Part shown: one piece after another, positions 63,130-64,000 of the stretch
How positions within the stretch are numbered: the stretch's first letter is position 1
Layout: the number at the start of each line of letters is the position of its first letter
The notes under the pieces: generated by a model
The model's database searches: none
Told to the model about the DNA's origin: nothing
The model's input: the letters and a program-made list of their open reading frames with translations, nothing else
Made by a program: the position numbers and the translations under genes
Assembly: GCF_000429945.1 (NCBI RefSeq)
Contig: NZ_AUCV01000001.1
Location: 310,001 to 374,000 of the forward strand
Reading direction: 5' to 3'
DNA: 64,000 nucleotides
Origin: Desulfogranum japonicum DSM 18378
GTDB lineage: Bacteria > Desulfobacterota > Desulfobulbia > Desulfobulbales > Desulfobulbaceae

Positions 63130-63879
63130 TCAGCAACAGGAGGAGTCCAGGTCCTTGCTGTCAATATACGCATAAGCGCTGTGTTTGTGTATTGATTCGA
63201 AACTTTCAACCTCTACAGAAAACCAGTCGATTTCTTTACGTTTGCGTAATTCCATGGTCACTTTGCGGGCTACGTCTTCAACAAACATGGGGGTATTATA
63301 TGCTTTTTCCGTGACAAATTTTTCGTCAGGTCGCTTTAAGAGAGCATATACTTCACAAGATCCACATTGTTCAATGAGCCTGATCAGGTCTTCGAGCCAT
63401 ATAAAACCGCTTGGCTGCACTGTTAAGGTTACTTGCGCCCGCTGGTTATGTGCACCGAATTCACTGATTTCTTTGGAGCATGGACATAACGTGGTGAGGG
63501 GAACTGTTACACTAAGTCGTGGAGAAGGGTTGGGCTCTGAAGAACCGGTAATACGGCATTGATACTCCATGATGCTGGTTGTTCCTGAGACCGGAGCAAC
63601 CTTTTGAATAAAATAGGGGAACGTGAAGCTCATTCGAGCTTCTTCTGCCTGGAGTTGTTGCTTCACTTCCCTTAGCAGCGTTGGCAGTATACCAACGTGA
63701 AGATCTTCTGTATACGTCCCCAGCAAGGGGATTATCTGTTCGATGCAGGAGTCTTTGTCACCATGTACCATATGCACATGGAGGTCGACTGTGGCGATGC
63801 TTTGTTGGATTGTTCCTTCTTTGGTTCTAATGGAAATGGGGCGGCTGAGTTGATGGATGCCGACTGCCTGTAGGGTCAT
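63130..63879 (-). CDS. folE2: GTP cyclohydrolase FolE2 (type IB)
   Basis: The 249-residue enzyme opens GTP to dihydroneopterin triphosphate for folate or queuosine. It has the FolE2 landmarks VDLHVHMVHGDKDSC, VTVPLTTLCPCSKEISEFGAHNQRA, and VEDVARKVTMELRKRKEIDW. FolE2 works with metals other than zinc and replaces FolE in many anaerobes and metal-starved cells. QueA (29578) in the same window fits the queuosine branch. The protein ends in a double cysteine (SSCC). Confidence 0.94.
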   Translation of the reverse strand: MTLQAVGIHQLSRPISIRTKEGTIQQSIATVDLHVHMVHGDKDSCIEQIIPLLGTYTEDLHVGILPTLLREVKQQLQAEEARMSFTFPYFIQKVAPVSGTTSIMEYQCRITGSSEPNPSPRLSVTVPLTTLCPCSKEISEFGAHNQRAQVTLTVQPSGFIWLEDLIRLIEQCGSCEVYALLKRPDEKFVTEKAYNTPMFVEDVARKVTMELRKRKEIDWFSVEVESFESIHKHSAYAYIDSKDLDSSCC

Positions 63880-64000
63880 TTACGATCTCTTCCTCTCTGT
63901 AATAAAAAAAAGTATTGCTTCTTTCTACCATGAACCGGCGGGTTAATGGAAGATGATTTGCAAGGCCAGCGAGCGAAAAAGGTAGCTGGTTGCACCAACT
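63880..64000. other. Right edge, nothing recognised
   Basis: The last 121 bases after the folE2 start hold no recognisable gene or structure; they probably include its promoter. Confidence 0.3.

Overview
The window looks like the chromosome of a Gram-negative, anaerobic member of the Desulfobacterota, most likely order Desulfobulbales. This rests on gene content only, because there is no rRNA gene to test it. The pointers are a futalosine-route menaquinone pair (mqnB, mqnD), a periplasmic multiheme cytochrome c, an Mn-dependent family II pyrophosphatase, FolE2, RNase Y, a RemA/DUF370 protein inside a yicC-remA-gmk cluster, a MucR-type regulator, outer-membrane functions (Pal, Skp, LolA, heptose kinase), and two genes that appear to use UGA as selenocysteine. 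No tRNA, rRNA, CRISPR array, prophage or intact transposase is visible.

Layout. 1-6.6 kb (minus strand): a cut-off gene, a BrkB/YihY membrane protein, a hybrid histidine kinase, an HDOD protein, a MoaE-like protein and an MltD-like transglycosylase. 6.8-10.8 kb (plus): a Nudix hydrolase, a structured 660-base leader, zapB-like and zapA, a probable 6S RNA, and rny. 11.1-17.2 kb: a Fur/PerR-type regulator divergent from a dus gene with a perfect palindrome between them, a radical SAM protein with a small unknown partner, and a glucan phosphorylase. 17.4-23.0 kb (plus): pal, skp-like, hldA, then yicC-remA-gmk-rlmB. 23.4-27.5 kb (minus): S1-domain protein, YfcE-like phosphodiesterase, lolA, murI, mucR-like. 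28.1-33.5 kb: fmdB-like, a DUF2959 lipoprotein, queA, and mqnB-mqnD with a MobA-like gene. 33.6-40.5 kb: the UGA-containing multiheme cytochrome, a large PEP/pyruvate-binding protein, gdhA and an aminoacyl-tRNA protein transferase. 41.0-55.8 kb (plus): a surface polysaccharide locus with an ABC exporter (Wzm/Wzt-like), a sulfotransferase-like protein, tandem-repeat proteins, four GT2 proteins, a YfhO-like membrane protein and an initiating sugar-phosphate transferase. 56-64 kb: Bax-inhibitor-1 family protein, an unknown membrane-anchored protein, ppaC, a second UGA-containing gene, an adenylate cyclase, a PilZ protein and folE2.

The most notable signal is the pair of exported proteins read through in-frame UGA codons. 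The gene at 59342-60481 encodes a degenerate calcineurin-phosphoesterase-like protein with a Cys-Gly-Sec motif. It has a bacterial SECIS-like hairpin whose GGUCU loop, closed by a C-G pair, sits 18 nt after the UGA. The gene at 33574-34794 is a five-haem cytochrome with UGA at codon 304, followed by 102 further open codons.

The intergenic regions carry at least three families of dispersed palindromic elements (called A, B and C here). One A copy is inserted in what looks like a B end, with a 6-bp target duplication. These elements fill most of the longer non-coding gaps.
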